Assembly: GCF_901933205.1 (NCBI RefSeq)
Contig: NW_022148578.1
Span: forward strand, 62,001-126,000
Length of the DNA stretch: 64,000 nt
From: Camarhynchus parvulus
Taxonomy: Eukaryota > Chordata > Aves > Passeriformes > Thraupidae
Reading direction: 5' to 3'
Both the position numbers and the translations under genes were made by a program. Shown piece by piece: positions 59,978-64,000 of this stretch. The first letter of the stretch is position 1, and every line of letters begins with the position of its first letter. Below the pieces are notes generated by a model that did no database searches, was not told the DNA's origin, and saw only the letters and a list, made by a program, of their open reading frames with translations.

Positions 59978-60859
59978 GTGCTGCTTCGTTCTTGGCCTTT
60001 TAGCGTCTTCTCTTGTCACCTACACCTTAGAAAAAGCTTTCCCACTATGTCTCGCAAGGAGAAACTGTGCCAGGACAGAAAACATCTCCTATCGTGTTCT
60101 AGAGGTTGCACAAAGGTTTGCAGAGTGTTTTGCACCAAGGAAAAGAAAGTCGTCCAAAACTCCTTCTATTGCAATATTCATGTGAATGCAAAAGGCAGGA
60201 GAGTGGTAAGGTACTGTTTTCTATCAGTTTGCAAGCTGCACCCACAATGCCAGTGTTGTGCTGCTTCGTTCTTGGCCTTTAGCGTCTCTTGTCACCTACA
60301 CCTTAGAAAAAGCTTTCCCACTATGTCTCGCAAGGAGAAACTGTGCCAGGACAGAAAACATCTCCTATCGTGTTCTAGAGGTTGCACAAAGGTTTGCAGA
60401 GTGTTTTGCACCAAGGAAAAGAAAGTCGTCCAAAACTCCTTCTATTGCAATATTCATGTGAATGCAAAAGGCAGGAGAGTGGTAAGGTACTGTTTTCTAT
60501 CAGTTTGCAAGCTGCACCCACAATGCCAGTGTTGTGCTGCTTCGTTTTTCTCCTTTAGCGCCTCTTGTCACCTACACCTTAGAAAAGCTTTCCCACTATG
60601 TCTCGCAAGGAGAAACTGTGCCAGGACAGAAAACATCTCCTATCGTGTTCTAGAGGTTGCACAAAGGTTTGCAGAGTGTTTTGCACCAAGGAAAAGAAAG
60701 TCGTCCAAAAACTCCTTCTATTGCAATATTCATGTGAATGCAAAAGGCAGGAGAGTGGTAAGGTACTGTTTTCTATCAGTTTGCAAGCTGCACCCACAAT
60801 GCCAGTGTTGTGCTGCTTCGTTTTGGCTTTTTAGCGCCTCTTTGTCACCTACACCTTAG
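59978..60859 (+). other. Open frame of 293 codons across three monomers; doubtful coding
   Basis: The cysteine-rich phase is open through two monomers. It then shifts after a linker with one A fewer (TTAGAAAAGC) and shifts again at a five-A CCAAAAACTCC. Two compensating single-base changes keep it open by chance. Confidence 0.08.
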
Positions 60860-61371
60860 CAAAAGCTTTCCCACTATGTCTCGCAAGGAGAAACTGTGCC
60901 AGGACAGAAAACATCTCCTATCTGTGTTCTAGAGGTTGCACAAAGGTTTGCAGAGTGTTTTGCACCAAGGAAAAGAAAGTCGTCCAAAACTCCTTCTATT
61001 GCAATATTCATGTGAATGCAAAAGGCAGGAGAGTGGTAGGTACTGTTTTCTATCAGTTTGCAAGCTGCACCCACAATGCCAGTGTTGTGCTTCTTCGCTC
61101 TTAGCCGTCTCTTGTCACCTACACCTTAGCAAAAGCTTTCCCACTATGTCTCGCAAGGAGAAACTGTGCCAGGACAGAAAACATCTCCTATCGTGTTCTA
61201 GAGGTTGCACAAAGGTTTGCAGAGTGTTTTGCACCAAGGAAAAGAAAGTCGTCCAAAACTCCTTCTATTGCAATATTCATGTGAATGCAAAAGGCAGGAG
61301 AGTGGTAAGGTACTGTTTTCTATCAGTTTGCAAGCTGCACCCACAATGCCAGTGTTGTGCTGCTTCGTTTC

Positions 61372-61442
61372 TTAAGGCCTTCTAGCCTTTCGTCTCTTGT
61401 CACCTACACCTTAGCAAAAAAAGCTTTTCCCACTATGTCCTC
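61372..61442 (+). repeat. Irregular linker with extra bases
   Basis: The linker reads TTTCTTAAGGCCTTCTAGCC before CGTCTCTTG, then has TTAGCAAAAAAAGC (seven A) and ATGTCCTCGC with an added C. The extra bases break the ATG frame. It is an isolated cluster of small insertions. Confidence 0.7.
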
Positions 61443-62758
61443 GCAAGGAGAAACTGTGCCAGGACAGAAAACATCTCCTATCGTGTTCTAGAGGTTGCAC
61501 AAAGTTTTGCAGAGTGTTTTGCACCAAGGAAAAGAAAGTCGTCCAAAACTCCTTCTATTGCAATATTCATGTGAATGCAAAAGGCAGGAGAGTGGTAAGG
61601 TACTGTTTTCTATCAGTTTGCAAGCTGCACCCACAATGCCAGTGTTGTGCTGCTTTTTCTTCTTTAGCGTCTCTTGTCACCTACACCTTAGCAAAAGCTT
61701 TCCCACTATGTCTCGCAAGGAGAAACTGTGCCAGGACAGAAAACATCTCCTATCGTGTTCTAGAGGTTGCACAAAGGTTTGCAGAGTGTTTTGCACCAAG
61801 GAAAAGAAAGTCGTCCAAAACTCCTTCTATTGCAATATTCATGTGAATGCAAAAGGCAGGAGAGTGGTAAGGTACTGTTTTCTATCAGTTTGCAAGCTGC
61901 ACCCACAATGCCAGTGTTGTGCTGCTTCGCTTCTTGGCCTTTAGGAACTCTTTGTCACCTACACCTTAGCAAAAGCTTTCCCACTATGTCTCCGCAAGGA
62001 GAAACTGTGCCAGGACAAAAAACATCTCCTATCGTGTTCTAGAGGTTGCACAAAGGTTTGCAGAGTGTTTTGCACCAAGGAAAAGAAAGTCGTCCAAAAC
62101 TCCTTCTATTGCAATATTCATGTGAATGCAAAAGGCAGGAGAGTGGTAAGGTACTGTTTTCTATCAGTTTGCAAGCTGCACCCACAATGCCAGTGTTGTG
62201 CTGCTTCTCGTTCATCGCCTTTTAGCGTCTCCTTGTCACCTACACCTTAGAAAAAGCTTTCCCACTATGTCTCGCAAGGAGAAACTGTGCCAGGACAGAA
62301 AACATCTCCTATCGTGTTCTAGAGGTTGCACAAAGGTTTGCAGAGTGTTTTGCACCAAGGAAAAGAAAGTCGTCCAAAACTCCTTCTATTGCAATATTCA
62401 TGTGAATGCAAAAGGCAGGAGAGTGGTAAGGTACTGTTTTCTATCAGTTTGCAAGCTGCACCCACAATGCCAGTGTTGTGCTGCTTCGTTCTTCGCCTTT
62501 AGCGTCTCTTGTCACCTACACCTTAGCAAAAGCTTTCCCACTATGTCTCGCAAGGAGAAACTGTGCCAGGACAGAAAACATCTCCTATCGTGTTCTAGAG
62601 GTTGCACAAAGGTTTGCAGAGTGTTTTGCACCAAGGAAAAGAAAGTCGTCCAAAACTCCTTCTATTGCAATATTCATGTGAATGCAAAAGGCAGGAGAGT
62701 GGTAAGGTACTGTTTTCTATCAGTTTGCAAGCTGCACCAACAATGCAAGTGTTGTGCT

Positions 62759-62820
62759 TGTGCTTCCTTGTTAAGATGCCGCTTCTTGGCCTTTAGCTTA
62801 GTTTCAAGCCTCTTTTCACC
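62759..62820 (+). repeat. Decayed long linker near the right edge
   Basis: The preceding core has CACCAACAATGCAAGTG, the TGCAAG allele that marks monomers before long linkers in zone 4. The linker includes TTAAGATGCCGCTTCTTGG and TTTAGCTTAGTTTCAAGCC, recalling AAGATGCCGC and TTAGCTTCGAG of the full linkers. The TGTCACC after it is altered to TTTCACC. It is probably a shortened descendant of a hairpin linker. Confidence 0.65.
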
Positions 62821-64000
62821 TACACCTTAGCAAAAGCTTTCCCACTATGTCTCGCAAGGAGAAACTGTGCCAGGACAGAAAACATCTCCTATCGTGTTCT
62901 AGAGGTTGCACAAAGGTTTGCAGAGTGTTTTGCACCAAGGAAAAGAAAGTCGTCCAAAACTCCTTCTATTGCAATATTCATGTGAATGCAAAAGGCAGGA
63001 GAGTGGTAAGGTACTGTTTTCTATCAGTTTGCAAGCTGCACCCACAATGCCAGTGTTGTGCTGCTTCGCTCTCTTGTCTTTAGCGTCTCTTGTCACCTAC
63101 ACCTTAGCAAAAGCTTTCCCACTATGTCTCGCAAGGAGAAACTGTGCCAGGACAGAAAACATCTCCTATCGTGTTCTAGAGGTTGCACAAAGGTTTGCAG
63201 AGTGTTTTGCACCAAGGAAAAGAAAGTCGTCCAAAACTCCTTCTATTGCAATATTCATGTGAATGCAAAAGGCAGGAGAGTGGTAAGGTACTGTTTTCTA
63301 TCAGTTTGCAAGCTGCACCCACAATGCCAGTGTTGTGCTGCTTCTTTTTTTCGCCTTCTTTTAGCTGCCTCTTGTCACCTACACCTTAGCAAAAGCTTTC
63401 CCACTATGTCTCGCAAGGAGAAACTGTGCCAGGACAGAAAACATCTCCTATCGTGTTCTAGAGGTTGCACAAAGGTTTGCAGAGTGTTTTGCACCAAGGA
63501 AAAGAAAGTCGTCCAAAACTCCTTCTATTGCAATATTCATGTGAATGCAAAAGGCAGGAGAGTGGTAAGGTACTGTTTTCTATCAGTTTGCAAGCTGCAC
63601 CCACAATGCCAGTGTTGTGCTGCTTCGTTCTTTTAGCCTTTAGCGTCTCTTGTCACCTACACCTTAGCAAAAAGCTTTCCCACTATGTCTCGCAAGGAGA
63701 AACTGTGCCAGGACAGAAAACATCTCCTATCGTGTTCTAGAGGTTGCACAAAGGTTTGCAGAGTGTTTTGCACCAAGGAAAAGAAAGTCGTCCAAAACTC
63801 CTTCTATTGCAATATTCATGTGAATGCAAAAGGCAGGAGAGTGGTAAGGTACTGTTTTCTATCAGTTTGCAAGCTGCACCCACAATGCCAGTGTTGTGCT
63901 GCTTCGCTTTCTTCGCCTTTTAGCCGCCTCTTGTCACCTACACCTTAGCAAAAGCTTTTCCCACTATGTCTCGCAAGGAGAAACTGTGCCAGGACAGAAA

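Larger units (their letters stand above)
1..64000 (+). repeat. Giant head-to-tail satellite array, monomer about 275-276 bp, about 227 copies
   Basis: The element TTGCACAAAGG (or a close variant) recurs about 227 times at mostly 273-284 bp spacing from about 168 to 63744, always on the + strand, and nothing unrelated to the array separates the copies. The window starts and ends inside a monomer, so the true array is longer. Cores in distant copies are close to identical, which is expected when unequal exchange or gene conversion keeps homogenising an array. Arrays of this length are typical of eukaryotic satellites and exceptional in bacteria, hence the eukaryotic inference. I do not recognise the monomer as a known satellite family. 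Copy number was counted by eye and may be off by a few. Confidence 0.98.
55734..64000 (+). repeat. Array zone 5: right-subfamily monomers with decayed linkers
   Basis: About 29 monomers carry GTTTGCAGAG almost throughout, and the C-type AGCTTTGCAG is lost after 55.8 kb. TTAGAAAAAG returns and mixes with TTAGCAAAAG. Long linkers persist only as altered versions at 58457, 59363 and 62759. Short linkers are mostly TTCTTCGCC or CTTGGCC followed by TTTAG. The window ends inside a monomer just after GTGCCAGGACAG. No gene was seen. Confidence 0.9.

Noticed and set aside
5387..63096. Recurrent cysteine-containing open frames of about 60-90 codons on the - strand
   Set aside because: They mirror the + strand core, begin in variable linkers and have no independent support. 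Several frames are open at once simply because the core has few stops.
22..63948. Hundreds of short open frames (about 60-230 codons) on the + strand
   Set aside because: They are the same few peptides repeated once per monomer in shifting phases, without ribosome-binding or start context, and they break with every indel. They are by-products of the repeat.
1..64000. CRISPR-like array (constant repeat with variable spacer)
   Set aside because: The constant part is about 222 bp, far beyond CRISPR repeats. The linkers are related to each other and not unique, and no cas genes are present.
1..64000. 5S rRNA, snRNA or spliced-leader gene cluster
   Set aside because: I looked for 5S internal-control motifs, U1/U2/U6 signatures and known leader sequences. 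TTCTATCAGTTT and CTTCTTGGCCTTTAG each resemble parts of U2, but they are in the wrong order and without the rest of the molecule.
1..64000. CENP-B box in the linker (TTCG near the core end)
   Set aside because: TTCG is followed by TTNTTCGCC or TTATGTCC, which lacks the conserved A and CGGG of the box.
1..64000. Whole array as an assembly artefact
   Set aside because: Ordered allele clines, zone-specific variants and linked rare variants would not arise from random misassembly. Exact copy number and homopolymer lengths could still be wrong.

Overview
The whole 64 kb window is one head-to-tail tandem array. I count about 227 copies of a monomer of roughly 275-276 bp, all in the same orientation. 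The array runs off both edges and no unique flanking DNA is visible. I found no conventional gene, rRNA, tRNA, insertion sequence or CRISPR array. The many short open frames are one small set of peptides repeated once per monomer, plus shadows on the other strand. An array of this size and purity best fits a eukaryotic nuclear satellite. That is an inference from scale and organisation, because no sequence in the window identifies the organism.

Each monomer has two parts. A constant core of about 222 bp runs from an ATGTCTSGCAAGG motif to GTGTTGTGCTGCTT and has very few private substitutions. A pyrimidine-rich linker of about 50 bp carries nearly all the length and sequence variation. Its variation falls in patches around a fixed TCCTTTAG or GCCTTTAG element, and the linker is quite stable within local neighbourhoods.

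Layout: (1) 1 to about 10.2 kb, heterogeneous monomers averaging about 279 bp, with mixed GTAGAG/GTACAG alleles and many homopolymer variants. (2) About 10.2 to 39.5 kb, a homogenised block of about 275 bp monomers, mostly GTACAG. (3) About 39.5 to 46.0 kb, a transition zone in which about eight diagnostic substitutions are acquired stepwise with mosaic reversals. (4) 46.0 to 55.7 kb, a higher-order region where groups of 4-8 monomers are separated by GC-rich hairpin linkers of 70-155 bp, each followed by a distinctive monomer. (5) 55.7 to 64 kb, right-subfamily monomers with a few decayed long linkers.

In zones 4 and 5 the monomer is often exactly 276 bp (92 codons) and one frame stays open across several monomers, predicting a cysteine-rich 92-residue repeat. 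In the left 42 kb most monomers have lost one T and this frame closes. The diagnostic substitutions show no third-codon-position excess, so I regard the array as probably non-coding. The most interesting features are the constant-core/variable-linker asymmetry, the cline of alleles, and the coupling of GC-rich hairpin linkers to particular neighbouring monomer types.
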